The notes beneath the pieces were generated by a model. The model did not search any database and was not told the DNA's origin. It saw only the letters and a program-made list of their open reading frames with translations. A stretch of 28,992 nucleotides of DNA from JAAYCI01 sp964370195. GTDB lineage: Bacteria; Bacillota; Clostridia; Oscillospirales; Ruminococcaceae. Below, piece by piece: positions 16,908-24,571 of the stretch. Location: assembly GCA_964370195.1 (NCBI GenBank), contig CAYJIH010000021.1, positions 1 through 28,992 on the forward strand. The letters run 5' to 3'. A program made the position numbers and the translations under genes. The number at the start of each line of letters is the position of its first letter. The first letter of the stretch is position 1.

Positions 16908-16983
16908 GGTGGGGAATTAGGGACTCGAACCCCAGACTTCATGCGTGTGATGCATGCACTCTAACCAGCTGAGCTAATCCCCC
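16907..16983 (-). tRNA. tRNA-Val (anticodon CAC)
   Basis: The minus strand folds into a full cloverleaf: acceptor GGGGGAT/ATTCCCC (one G-U), D-arm GCTC...GAGT, anticodon stem CATGC/GCATG with loop ATCACAC (anticodon CAC, reading GTG), variable loop AAGTC, T-arm TGGGG TTCGAGT CCCTA, discriminator A and an encoded CCA end (16909-16907). It has its own promoter at 16995-17023 and the shared terminator immediately downstream. Confidence 0.97.
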
Positions 16984-16994
16984 AGAGCTATTTT

Positions 16995-17023
16995 AGTATA
17001 CAATATTCCATTTCAAAATGCAA
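16995..17023 (-). promoter_or_regulatory. Promoter of tRNA-Val
   Basis: On the minus strand TTGCAT (17023-17018), 17-nt spacer, TATACT (17000-16995), 11 nt before the mature tRNA 5' end. Confidence 0.75.
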
Positions 17024-17037
17024 GCATTTTTTATTTT

Positions 17038-17598
17038 TTATTTTTTTGCATCTTCCGTCGTCCTTTTTTCCTGCAATTCGCTATACTGTGTAGCAAAACC
17101 CATTCGATATAGAGATGGCAACAGCGCACGTAAAAGCAGTGTTGTAAGCCCGCCTGCCAGCACACCCGAAACCAAAAGTGCCGGTGCATACGTCCACACA
17201 TACGGCCCGCCCAACAATGCAGAAAACACCATCAGCTGCACTGCATTGTGTGTCAATGCCCCACAAATTGAAACAATAAAAACACTTGGTTTTTGCGGCA
17301 ACCACAAAAGAAACATCATCAATACCATCGAGCTTACACCGCCGGCCGCACTTAAGGTTGCCGCAAGAAACCCGCGCGTCAACAAGGCAAAGCCAGCTTT
17401 TAGCACAATAAGAATCACAGCCTCTCTTTTGTTTCTGCACAAAAGGCAAAACATCACCACCACATTGGCCAACCCCGGTTTTACACCTGGGGGCAAAAGC
17501 AGCATAGAGGTCAACATCGTTTCTGCAAAACTCAGCGCCAGCACCAGTGCAAACAGCAACCCCATGAATGCAACTTCTTTGCTTTTCCCGCGCCTCAT
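17038..17598 (-). CDS. Gx transporter family / heptaprenyl diphosphate synthase component I-like membrane protein
   Basis: 186-residue membrane protein with about five hydrophobic helices and the family pattern MLLLPPGVKPGLANVVVMF and ALLTRGFLAATLSAAGGVSS (Hpre_diP_synt_I / Gx transporter family). Relatives occur with ApbE and FMN-binding proteins, including in flavin-based extracellular electron transfer loci of Gram-positive bacteria. A role in membrane electron transfer or small-molecule movement is inferred, and the heptaprenyl synthase label is probably misleading. It overlaps the apbE stop by 4 nt (ATGA), so it is co-transcribed and coupled with apbE. The tRNA promoter overlaps the region right after its stop. 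Confidence 0.82.
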   Translation of the reverse strand: MRRGKSKEVAFMGLLFALVLALSFAETMLTSMLLLPPGVKPGLANVVVMFCLLCRNKREAVILIVLKAGFALLTRGFLAATLSAAGGVSSMVLMMFLLWLPQKPSVFIVSICGALTHNAVQLMVFSALLGGPYVWTYAPALLVSGVLAGGLTTLLLRALLPSLYRMGFATQYSELQEKRTTEDAKK

Positions 17599-18668
17599 TG
17601 TTCTACCTCGATAAACTGCACTGTGTGGCTGCCGGGCGTTTGCAACGAAAACCCTTCTTCTAATGCCGCCGAAACATACAAATTCCCCTCTTTATCCAGT
17701 GCGATGGCACGCCCACCATCTTGCATATATGCCAGTGCCCCTTCTACCCCTTGTACAAATAAGGTTGTAGACCAAAAATCTGCCTGAAGGCCATCTTCTT
17801 GCACAACTCCCACTGTTAAAAGGTCGCTCTCTACCGGTGTTCCCGTCCGCGGGTCTATAATGTGAATGTATTGTACGCCATCCTCTTCGAAATACCGCTC
17901 GTAGCCACCGGATACAGCCAGCACTGCATCTTGCAGCGGAAGTGAAGCTATGTAGCTGTTTTCCCCACCCTCTGGGTCTCGAAACCCAATACGCCAAGCA
18001 CTGCCATCCGGTTTTGTGCCACGTGCATAAATATTGCCACCTAAAAACAAAAGTGCACTGTCCACCTCATGCCCGGCATAAATATTTTGTGCCACCGTGC
18101 ACGCTGCGCCCTTTGCCACCCCGCCAAGATCTATGCCCATCCCCTGGCTTTGCAACTCTATTTCATTGCCTTGCACATGCACAGCAGTGTCATCCACATG
18201 CAAAAGCAGCTCCTCTACCTCGTCTTGTTCCAAAACACGTGGCGTATCTCCTGTAATATTCCAAGCGGTTGTAAGTGGGGCAATACTTACTGCAAAAGCA
18301 CCTTCACTTTTTGCCGACAAAGCCAATGTTTGCTCTACAATTTGGGCTGTCTCGTCCGACACAACCACCGGCCCTTGCCCTGCCGATGCATTCACAAGGG
18401 CAATTTCGCTTTCCGACAAAAACAAAGACAAACGCCCTTCCATCTCTGCCAGCGCAACATTCACTTCGCGCATCGCATCTTCGGCGCCTTCTCCATATGC
18501 CGTTTGCGTAACAAGTGTATCCATTACAACCGTATTGGCAGTCATTGCTTCTTGCTGTTTCATACTACAGCCACTCATCAAATGCACAGTGATTATAAAC
18601 ACCACGCCCACACAAACACACCTAAATTTACCACCCTTTATGCGTTTTTTTTTCTTTATAAATGCCAT
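17595..18668 (-). CDS. apbE: FAD:protein FMN transferase (ApbE), lipoprotein
   Basis: 357-residue ApbE enzyme, which covalently attaches FMN from FAD to Thr/Ser of extracytoplasmic FMN-binding domains. The N-terminus is a basic region plus a hydrophobic segment ending in the lipobox LMSGC, so it should be tethered to the outer face of the membrane. Family blocks: MGIDLGGVAKGAA, VSGGYERYFEEDG, YIHIIDPRTGTPV and the Mg2+-site-like ADFWSTTLFVQG near the end. GAGG lies 7-8 nt before the ATG. The likely substrate is the FMN-binding lipoprotein encoded divergently at 18818. The promoter is at 18706-18735. Confidence 0.95.
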   Translation of the reverse strand: MAFIKKKKRIKGGKFRCVCVGVVFIITVHLMSGCSMKQQEAMTANTVVMDTLVTQTAYGEGAEDAMREVNVALAEMEGRLSLFLSESEIALVNASAGQGPVVVSDETAQIVEQTLALSAKSEGAFAVSIAPLTTAWNITGDTPRVLEQDEVEELLLHVDDTAVHVQGNEIELQSQGMGIDLGGVAKGAACTVAQNIYAGHEVDSALLFLGGNIYARGTKPDGSAWRIGFRDPEGGENSYIASLPLQDAVLAVSGGYERYFEEDGVQYIHIIDPRTGTPVESDLLTVGVVQEDGLQADFWSTTLFVQGVEGALAYMQDGGRAIALDKEGNLYVSAALEEGFSLQTPGSHTVQFIEVEQ

Positions 18669-18705
18669 ATAATATCCTCAAATAACGCTTGAATTTAGAT
18701 ACCCC

Positions 18706-18735
18706 ATCATACGCATCTATTTACAATTTTGTCAA
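18706..18735 (-). promoter_or_regulatory. Promoter of apbE-Gx transporter operon
   Basis: On the minus strand consensus TTGACA (18735-18730), 18-nt spacer, TATGAT (18711-18706). It is back-to-back with the plus-strand promoter at 18757. Confidence 0.75.
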
Positions 18736-18756
18736 GTGTATACAGCCTTTCTATAA

Positions 18757-18785
18757 TTGACAGCATTTGGCATTTATAGTATTAT
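18757..18785 (+). promoter_or_regulatory. Promoter of FMN-binding lipoprotein-DUF4358 operon
   Basis: Consensus TTGACA (18757-18762), 17-nt spacer, TATTAT (18780-18785). Only 21 bp separate its -35 from that of the divergent apbE promoter, so a shared regulator could act on both. Confidence 0.8.
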
Positions 18786-18817
18786 GTATAGAACTGCATT
18801 ATGAAAGGAGTGGGTTG

Positions 18818-19270
18818 ATGCAAAGAATGGGTGCTGTTGTTCTGAGCCTTCTGCTTGGGCTATGCTTGCTAACATCTTGTGGCACAAGCACCACCTACAT
18901 GGACGGTTCCTACCGTGTAGAATTTCAGAACTACGACAGCCGTGGCTATAAAGATTTTTTAGAGGTCACAGTAGAGAACGGATCGATTGTTTCTCTTCAA
19001 TATAACGCTATAAATGAAGATGAACTTTTAAAAACAGATGATGTTACTTACCGCGAAAATATGCAAGCCACCCAAAGCACATATCCAGAGCGTTTTTCGC
19101 AAGATTTAATGAACCAATATTTAGAAACAAATGATATCAACGAAGTGGATGCTGTTGCCGGGGCCACATATTCTTCTAGCAGTTTTTTTGATTTATTTGC
19201 TGCACTAGAGCCCCAGCTACAAAGCGGTAACACCACAACACTCATCATCGAAAACACACTAGAAAAATAA
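18818..19270 (+). CDS. FMN-binding domain lipoprotein
   Basis: 150-residue lipoprotein: signal peptide with lipobox LLTSC (lipidated Cys at residue 21), then one FMN_bind domain (about 28-135). The flavinylation site is DAVAGATYSS, with the candidate FMN-accepting Thr at residue 117; the first Ser/Thr of the usual (S/T)GA(T/S) motif is Ala here. The domain also shows the DGSYRVEFQNYDSRGYKDFLEV beta-hairpin region typical of the family. I chose ATG 18818, just after AAAGGAG, which gives a clean lipoprotein signal; an earlier ATG at 18767 overlaps the promoter. ApbE at 17595 is its probable modifying enzyme, and the flavinylated protein would carry electrons outside the membrane. Confidence 0.9.
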   Translation: MQRMGAVVLSLLLGLCLLTSCGTSTTYMDGSYRVEFQNYDSRGYKDFLEVTVENGSIVSLQYNAINEDELLKTDDVTYRENMQATQSTYPERFSQDLMNQYLETNDINEVDAVAGATYSSSSFFDLFAALEPQLQSGNTTTLIIENTLEK

Positions 19271-19298
19271 GCTAGGAACAAGAAAGGAACGAAATATA

Positions 19299-19877
19299 AT
19301 GAACCGTTTAACCACCAGTATTTTTGCACTCACAGTGGGTGCTGTATTATTAACGGGCTGCTCGGGCACAGAAGAAGTTTCTTCCACAGTGGCTTCCTCG
19401 GCGGCTCCCGCCTCCTCTATTGCCGAAAGCATTGCCCCCACCGCAAGTTCTGCCGCCACCTCGTCGCCCACAAATGGCAGTGAAACCGAAACCATTCTTG
19501 CCACTTTAAACGAGGCAGCCGGCCTTGGTGACAGCATCACCGTAAGCGAAATAGATTTACAAGCCAATGGCCTTGACACCTCAAATGTGTTGGCATTTTC
19601 CGGTGCCGAATCTCGCCTATCAAGCGAAAACGGCGGAATTGTGATGGTATTTCAAGTACAACCCGGCAGTGAAGCCGCCATGGTAAGTGCATTAGAAGCA
19701 TATCGTGATTTGCGCGCCTCTGATGACCGCTATGCCGAATTTGCCACAGCACGAGACAACACAGCCAACGCACGCATTGGCTCTGTGGGCGAGTATGTTT
19801 ATTATGCTGTAAGCGCCACAGGAGACAGTGGTGGATATGATGCACTGGATATTGCCATTTCCGAGCTTTCCATTTAA
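19299..19877 (+). CDS. DUF4358 domain lipoprotein
   Basis: 192 residues. The signal peptide ends in lipobox LLTGC (Cys 21). A low-complexity Ser/Ala/Thr/Pro linker (about 22-62) leads to a DUF4358 domain (about 63-192), with GIVMVFQVQPGSEAAMVSALEAYRD in the middle. The function of DUF4358 is unknown; I associate it with clostridial gene clusters for surface O-acylation (MBOAT and DHHW genes), which follow here. It starts 28 bp after the FMN-binding gene (AAAGGAA ribosome site), so it shares that transcript. It therefore bridges the flavinylation genes and the acylation genes. Confidence 0.8.
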   Translation: MNRLTTSIFALTVGAVLLTGCSGTEEVSSTVASSAAPASSIAESIAPTASSAATSSPTNGSETETILATLNEAAGLGDSITVSEIDLQANGLDTSNVLAFSGAESRLSSENGGIVMVFQVQPGSEAAMVSALEAYRDLRASDDRYAEFATARDNTANARIGSVGEYVYYAVSATGDSGGYDALDIAISELSI

Positions 19878-19878
19878 T

Positions 19879-19918
19879 TGGCAGCCCACATGTAATGAGC
19901 GAGTGACGCCATTTTTTT
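19879..19918 (+). terminator. Possible weak terminator after DUF4358 gene
   Basis: A poor stem (GGC/GCC and CAC/GTG with internal loops) precedes TTTTTTT at 19912-19918. The T-run is clear but the hairpin is weak, so read-through into the MBOAT gene is possible. Confidence 0.35.
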
Positions 19919-20027
19919 ACAACACAAAATAATACATGCTGATTTTATACATCTCTTTATAATACCACTGCAATATTTCCCTTTTCATAACATTGCAAAG
20001 ATAAAATTGGCCGGTTGAACACTTATG

Positions 20028-20159
20028 TAAACACAGTCTCGTAAATATTATATATTCGATGTACAGCGAGCGGCCCAACATAGCGCTGGATTGATTGTGA
20101 AGGGTCCGGCATTGCCGGGCTCTTACTTTGTAAGTAGCCACATTTACCAGGGGGTTTTT
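20028..20159 (+). promoter_or_regulatory. Candidate promoter and structured leader of MBOAT gene
   Basis: The 282-bp gap between the DUF4358 and MBOAT genes has a candidate promoter (TAAACA 20028-20033, 17 nt, TATATT 20051-20056). The leader of about 97 nt contains a strong hairpin with 11 pairs (20100-20110 with 20114-20124, loop ATT, two G-U pairs). A second hairpin, CTTAC-TTT-GTAAG (20122-20134), shares bases with the first, so the two compete. There is no U-run. I do not recognise a known riboswitch; c-di-GMP-I consensus segments are absent. Confidence 0.4.
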
Positions 20160-21581
20160 ATGCTATTTAGTTCTATTGTGTTTTTATTTCGTTTTTTGCC
20201 GTTTGCATTATTGCTTTATTATCTTAGCCCACCAAAATTAAAAAACACAACATTATTGCTTTGTAGCCTTGTGTTTTATTGCTGGGGCGAGGTGCGCTTT
20301 TTTTGGATCATGCTGTTTGTTATTGTAGTAAACTATCTTTGTGGTTTGCTCATCGCACGGTTTATCAACCATCGCATTCTCAGCCGCTTGTTTCTCATCA
20401 TTTCCATTGTTGGCAGCTTATCTATGTTGTTTTATTATAAGTATGCCAATTTCTTTATTTTTAATTTTTCAGCCGTTACGGGGTTAAACCTTACTTTAAT
20501 CGACAATTTGGTTTTGCCTCTTGGCATCAGTTTTTACACATTCCAATCCATGAGCTATTCCATCGATGTGTATCGGCGCAGTGTTTCCTGCGAAAAAAAT
20601 ATCATCAATTTCGGTGCATATGTTTCGATGTTCCCGCAGTTAATTGCCGGCCCCATTGTTCGTTACACCGATATCAATGAGCGCTTACATATTAAAAAAG
20701 GGCGTGTAACGCCAGAGCGCATCGACGAAGGAATTACACTATTTATTTTTGGCTTATCCAAAAAAGTGCTAATTGCAGACAATGTAAACCGCTTATGGAC
20801 TGATATCATTGGCCAATACAGTGCCGGCACCTTATCCACAGCAGGTGTGGGGCTGGAAAACGCCTCTACGGGGCTTGCTTGGCTTGGCCTTGCCGCGTAC
20901 ACTTTATACATCTACTTCGATTTTTCCGGTTATTCCCTCATGGGCATTGGCATCGGCAAAATGCTGGGTTTTGATTTCCCCATGAACTTCAACTTACCTT
21001 ATATTAGCCGTTCTGTTACTGAATTTTGGCGGCGTTGGCACATCACATTATCTTCTTGGTTTCGTGAATATGTGTACATCCCACTTGGTGGAAACCGCAA
21101 AGGACGCACACGGCAAATTTTCAACTTATGCCTTGTATGGCTTCTTACAGGCTTTTGGCATGGTGCAAACTGGAATTTCATCCTCTGGGGCGCCTATTAT
21201 GCGGTTTTGCTCATCATCGAAAAGAATTTTTTGCTAGACAAACTACAGAAAGGCCGCATTTGGCCACATGTTTATACCATTTTCATCTTCACCATCGGCT
21301 GGGCCTTCTTTGTTGGCAGCGACCCCGGCGTGAGCCTCTCGCTTTTAATGCAAAAGCTTTTCACCTTCCAAGAAGGCGTTGGCGCTTTATACTTTTTGCG
21401 CAATTATGCCGCTGTTTTGGGCCTGGGTGTTTTGTTTTCCACTTCTTTGCCGGAAAAAGCCTGGAACCGTGTAAAAAACAATATTTGGGTTCGTGGCAGT
21501 GTGCTTGGCCTGCTTTTGTTGCTTTGCGTGGCTTATATGGAAGCCGGCGGCTACAGCCCGTTCCTCTATTTTAACTTTTAA
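20160..21581 (+). CDS. MBOAT family membrane-bound O-acyltransferase (AlgI/DltB-like)
   Basis: 473-residue polytopic membrane protein of the AlgI branch of MBOAT enzymes, which passes acyl (usually acetyl) groups across the membrane to surface polysaccharides. The family blocks are present: PLGISFYTFQSMSYSIDVYR, FPQLIAGPIVRY, DFSGYSLMGIGIGKMLGFDF, FWRRWHITLSSWFREYVYI, and GFWHGANWNFILWG with the catalytic His. About ten hydrophobic segments span the protein. ATG 20160 follows AGGGGG; an upstream ATG at 20091 lies in the structured leader and is unlikely. The DHHW partner follows after 52 bp. The polymer acylated is unknown, as no glycan synthesis genes are nearby. Confidence 0.93.
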   Translation: MLFSSIVFLFRFLPFALLLYYLSPPKLKNTTLLLCSLVFYCWGEVRFFWIMLFVIVVNYLCGLLIARFINHRILSRLFLIISIVGSLSMLFYYKYANFFIFNFSAVTGLNLTLIDNLVLPLGISFYTFQSMSYSIDVYRRSVSCEKNIINFGAYVSMFPQLIAGPIVRYTDINERLHIKKGRVTPERIDEGITLFIFGLSKKVLIADNVNRLWTDIIGQYSAGTLSTAGVGLENASTGLAWLGLAAYTLYIYFDFSGYSLMGIGIGKMLGFDFPMNFNLPYISRSVTEFWRRWHITLSSWFREYVYIPLGGNRKGRTRQIFNLCLVWLLTGFWHGANWNFILWGAYYAVLLIIEKNFLLDKLQKGRIWPHVYTIFIFTIGWAFFVGSDPGVSLSLLMQKLFTFQEGVGALYFLRNYAAVLGLGVLFSTSLPEKAWNRVKNNIWVRGSVLGLLLLLCVAYMEAGGYSPFLYFNF

Positions 21582-21633
21582 AACACAGCATGCCTCTTTT
21601 GTTTTTTCTTTATTATTCAAGGAGTTTTAACTT

Positions 21634-22794
21634 ATGAAAAAGCGTGTAAAATCCTTTCAAAAACACCCGCTTATCTTGTTTTTTTTCGGCTTCATTCTTC
21701 TTTTTTCTATCGCTGATATCCTTACGCCGGACCGTGAAATGAGCGAAATGGAAAACCGCACCTTAACACAGGCACCTGTTTTTTCTTTAAATGCCTTTAC
21801 AAGCAATGAATGGACCCGTGATTATGGCGAATATACAAAAGACCAATTTTTATTTCGCGATGCATGGGTTTCCTTGCAAAGTTTTATGGAAACCATACAA
21901 GGAAAACTGGAAAATGGCGGTGTTTGGTTTGCACAAAATGAGTATTTGATCTCCAAAAACAGCACATTCAGCCTTGTTCAGCAAAATACATTTAACTTAA
22001 ACACCGAGGCTGTAAGCACACTTGCCGCCGAACTCCCCGGAAAAGTAAATGTTATGTTGGTGCCCTCGCCTGCCAATATCTTGCACAATGAATTGCGCTA
22101 TAATCCTCCTCAAATAGATGAAAACACGTTGCTTGATACCGCTTTTTCCCAAATAGAAAATGCAGGCGCCCAAGTCATTGATGTCCGTACGTCTTTTGTG
22201 CAGGCACAGGAAGCTGGCGAGCCTATCTATTACCACACAGACCACCACTGGACCACCACGGGTGGTGCGTGGCTGGCATATGAAGCTTTTTGTGAAGCAC
22301 AGGAAATTTCTGCCATCATCCCAGAAGAAAATTCACTGGAATCTGTTCCTGATTTTTATGGCACAAACTACGCCAGAGCACGACGCTTTGGAACACAACC
22401 CGATACCTTAGAGTACTATGATTTAGACAACCCCTTAATTGTATACCGACCAGAAGGCGACGGACTAATTGCAGAAACCGGCCCCATTATGAATGAAAGC
22501 CAGCTAGATGAATACGATAAATACGCTGCCTTCTTACGTGGTAACAACGGGTATAGCGTTATTGAAGGGGATGGTGACGGCAGCATTTTAGTTGTAAAAG
22601 ATAGCTATGGAAACAGTTTTATTCCCTATCTTGTCGCAAATTATGAAACCATTGGCATTATTGATTTACGCGCATGGTTTGAAGTAAAACAAACATTTGA
22701 AGAAAACGGCTATGATGAAATGTTAATTTTATACAGCTTCGACAATTTCTCAACCGACCCAAACATTGTACGCATGCTACGAGACGAAATATAA
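21634..22794 (+). CDS. DHHW-motif protein (AlgX/AlgJ-like O-acetyltransferase partner)
   Basis: 386 residues with an N-terminal signal anchor (about 11-30) and an extracytoplasmic SGNH-like domain. The DHHW motif is at D203-H204-H205-W206 (YHTDHHWTTTGGAW), and a putative nucleophile Ser lies in VVKDSYGNSF. Family-typical segments MENRTLTQAP and the YTKDQFLFRD region are near the N-terminus. In alginate-type systems such proteins take the acyl group delivered by the MBOAT protein and transfer it to polymer. AAGGAG precedes the ATG. It is the last gene of its transcript, ended by the hairpin at 22816-22843. Confidence 0.9.
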   Translation: MKKRVKSFQKHPLILFFFGFILLFSIADILTPDREMSEMENRTLTQAPVFSLNAFTSNEWTRDYGEYTKDQFLFRDAWVSLQSFMETIQGKLENGGVWFAQNEYLISKNSTFSLVQQNTFNLNTEAVSTLAAELPGKVNVMLVPSPANILHNELRYNPPQIDENTLLDTAFSQIENAGAQVIDVRTSFVQAQEAGEPIYYHTDHHWTTTGGAWLAYEAFCEAQEISAIIPEENSLESVPDFYGTNYARARRFGTQPDTLEYYDLDNPLIVYRPEGDGLIAETGPIMNESQLDEYDKYAAFLRGNNGYSVIEGDGDGSILVVKDSYGNSFIPYLVANYETIGIIDLRAWFEVKQTFEENGYDEMLILYSFDNFSTDPNIVRMLRDEI

Positions 22795-22815
22795 ACAATT
22801 AAACATTACAAAAAG

Positions 22816-22843
22816 AGGCATCTGTGATTTCACACAGATGCCT
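22816..22843. terminator. Bidirectional intrinsic terminator
   Basis: A perfect 11-bp stem (AGGCATCTGTG / CACAGATGCCT) with a 6-nt loop is flanked by A/T-rich tails on both sides. It ends the MBOAT-DHHW transcript and probably the minus-strand operon that ends with the hydrolase gene at 22907. Confidence 0.88.
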
Positions 22844-22906
22844 TTAATATATCACAAAGTGGTTTCTTTCATCAAAGAAACAAAATAAATTAAAATTTTA
22901 TAAATA

Positions 22907-23845
22907 TTACTTTTCAAAATTGTGTTTCAAAAATTCCATCACATCTTCATACACCATCAGCCTGTCTTTTTCGTTAAGCATTTCGTGGCGCCCACCGGGG
23001 TATTGACGGGAAGAAAGCGATGTCACCCCGGCATCCTGCAGCCATTTTTCTACCTGCAACATGCCACGCCCATAATCTGCCACCGGATCCTCTTCCCCAC
23101 AAAACAAATAAACAGGCAACTGCTTTGGCATTTTCTCTGCCCAGCTTGGCCCACTCACCTCTTTTAAAATACTGAACAATTCATAATATCCGCTCACCGT
23201 AAATAAAAAATTACACTTTGGATCCAGTACATATTGGCGAACCACTTCTATTTCGCTAGACACCCAATCGTAGCGCGTGTTTGGGTTTTGAATTCTAATA
23301 AGATAACTTCCAAACGTTAAACGGCGCAAAAACTTAGAGCGATGCCTTGCACCACGTGTTTTTTCCATTATACGCGCCGCTTGCAAGCCAGCATCAAGCA
23401 TGGGGTTGCTTCCGCTTGTTCCGCTTAAAATGAGGCCAGCCACTTGATTTGGCCAATGAACAGCAAAGGCCCTTGCAAAAAAACTTCCCATGCTGTGCCC
23501 TAAAATCACACGTGGTACACCCGGAAACACATCGCCTACCCATTCGTTCATCGTTTTGATATCTTGCAACACAAATGCACGCGCACCACGTACCCCAAAA
23601 TAACCATAATCATCGGGCGATACCGCTGTGTTTCCGTGTCCAAGGTGATCATTGCCACAAACCGCCACACCATTTTCGGCCATAAAACGCGCGAAATGGT
23701 CATATCGTTCTATATATTCACACAAACCGTGCGAAATTTGCAAAATACAAAACGGCTTCTCGCATGGTGAATACAAAACGGCCGACACATCATTTTTTCC
23801 ATCTGCCGATTTATATCGTATGCCTTTTTTCTCGATTCGATGCAA
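22907..23845 (-). CDS. Alpha/beta hydrolase, monoacylglycerol lipase-like (serine hydrolase)
   Basis: 312-residue cytoplasmic alpha/beta hydrolase of the lysophospholipase/monoacylglycerol lipase type (Hydrolase_4). The nucleophile elbow is GHSMGSF with Ser118. The oxyanion region HGLCEYIERYDHFA and GNDHLGHGNT is typical. The acid and base are probably the Asp in FCGEEDPVADYG and the His in YPGGRHEMLNEKD, so the triad looks complete. The start is TTG at 23845, preceded by GAGGAGG at 8-9 nt. It overlaps the 3' end of the HAD gene by 35 nt in another frame, so translation is probably coupled. Natural substrate unknown; a lipid ester is likely. Last gene of the nuclease-led operon. Confidence 0.88.
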   Translation of the reverse strand: MHRIEKKGIRYKSADGKNDVSAVLYSPCEKPFCILQISHGLCEYIERYDHFARFMAENGVAVCGNDHLGHGNTAVSPDDYGYFGVRGARAFVLQDIKTMNEWVGDVFPGVPRVILGHSMGSFFARAFAVHWPNQVAGLILSGTSGSNPMLDAGLQAARIMEKTRGARHRSKFLRRLTFGSYLIRIQNPNTRYDWVSSEIEVVRQYVLDPKCNFLFTVSGYYELFSILKEVSGPSWAEKMPKQLPVYLFCGEEDPVADYGRGMLQVEKWLQDAGVTSLSSRQYPGGRHEMLNEKDRLMVYEDVMEFLKHNFEK

Positions 23846-24554
23846 TTTTCAGCGCCTCCTCGCCTACTGCTATCTGTTTTAGCTCTACATAATTGCACGC
23901 GATATGCGTGGGTTTTGGTTTTTTCGGCTCTTCTTGTTGTGTAAAGTTGCACCAACAAGTATCCATTTGAGACTGAATCCCACCTTGTATGTCTGCCTCT
24001 AAACTATCGCCCACAACCAGCACATTGGCTTTGTTTTTTACGCCCAATTTTTTCAGCACTTGGTTAAAAAACTTCGGTGATGGTTTATTGGCACCCAAAT
24101 CTTCACTAAAAAACAATTCATCAAAATACGGCAACAACCCTGATTTTTCTAGCCGACTCAACTGTACGCGGCTTGACCCGTTGCTAATAATTGCCAGTGT
24201 TGCAAATTCTGCCAGCTCTTCTAAAAGCTCTGCTGCGCCGGGATATGGCTGCGCTTGCAGCGAGAGGCATTTTAAAAATTCGTTGTTCATTTGCACCGGG
24301 TCTGCCTTCGCGCCCAGCTGTTGTAACAACTTTTGGAAACGAAGCAGCACCATTTTTTCTTTTTTGATCTCACCCTTTTCTAAGTCTCTCCACAATTTTG
24401 CATTGATATCGGCATACAAAGCGATTTGCTCCTCGCCAGAAGGCAAATTAAATTTCTGTAATGTTTGGCCTATGGCCACTTTTTCTGCCTGTATAAAATC
24501 CAATAAAGTACCATCTAAGTCCAGCAAAATACAATTATAATTCGCCTTCATCAT
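23811..24554 (-). CDS. HAD-superfamily phosphatase, YjjG-like nucleotidase
   Basis: About 247 residues. HAD motif I is LLDLDGTLLDF (both Asp present), motif II is IISNGS, motif III includes the Lys of GANKPSPKFF, and motif IV is VVGDSLEADIQGG. The helical cap between motifs I and II and the KPSPKFF segment fit the YjjG family, which removes phosphate from (often non-canonical) pyrimidine nucleoside monophosphates. I set the start at ATG 24554, 8 nt after GAGG; ATG 24560 abuts the ribosome site and 24551 is a third option. It begins 17 bp after the NlpC/P60-like gene and overlaps the hydrolase gene. Confidence 0.88.
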   Translation of the reverse strand: MMKANYNCILLDLDGTLLDFIQAEKVAIGQTLQKFNLPSGEEQIALYADINAKLWRDLEKGEIKKEKMVLLRFQKLLQQLGAKADPVQMNNEFLKCLSLQAQPYPGAAELLEELAEFATLAIISNGSSRVQLSRLEKSGLLPYFDELFFSEDLGANKPSPKFFNQVLKKLGVKNKANVLVVGDSLEADIQGGIQSQMDTCWCNFTQQEEPKKPKPTHIACNYVELKQIAVGEEALKIASNREKRHTI

Positions 24555-24571
24555 ATCCATTTCCTCTTTTC

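Noticed and set aside
17018..17614. Plus-strand open frame of about 198 codons opposite the Gx transporter gene
   Set aside because: Complement of a hydrophobic gene; it starts in the tRNA promoter region and shows no domain.
18069..18692. Plus-strand open frames opposite apbE
   Set aside because: His/Cys-rich low-quality translation complementary to a confidently assigned ApbE.
19917..20141. Minus-strand open frame of 74 codons in the DUF4358-MBOAT gap
   Set aside because: GTG start with no ribosome binding site and no recognisable motif; it overlaps the structured leader on the other strand.
20051..20159. c-di-GMP riboswitch upstream of the MBOAT gene
   Set aside because: The conserved GEMM-I segments and tetraloop/receptor pattern are absent, so only a generic structured leader is reported.
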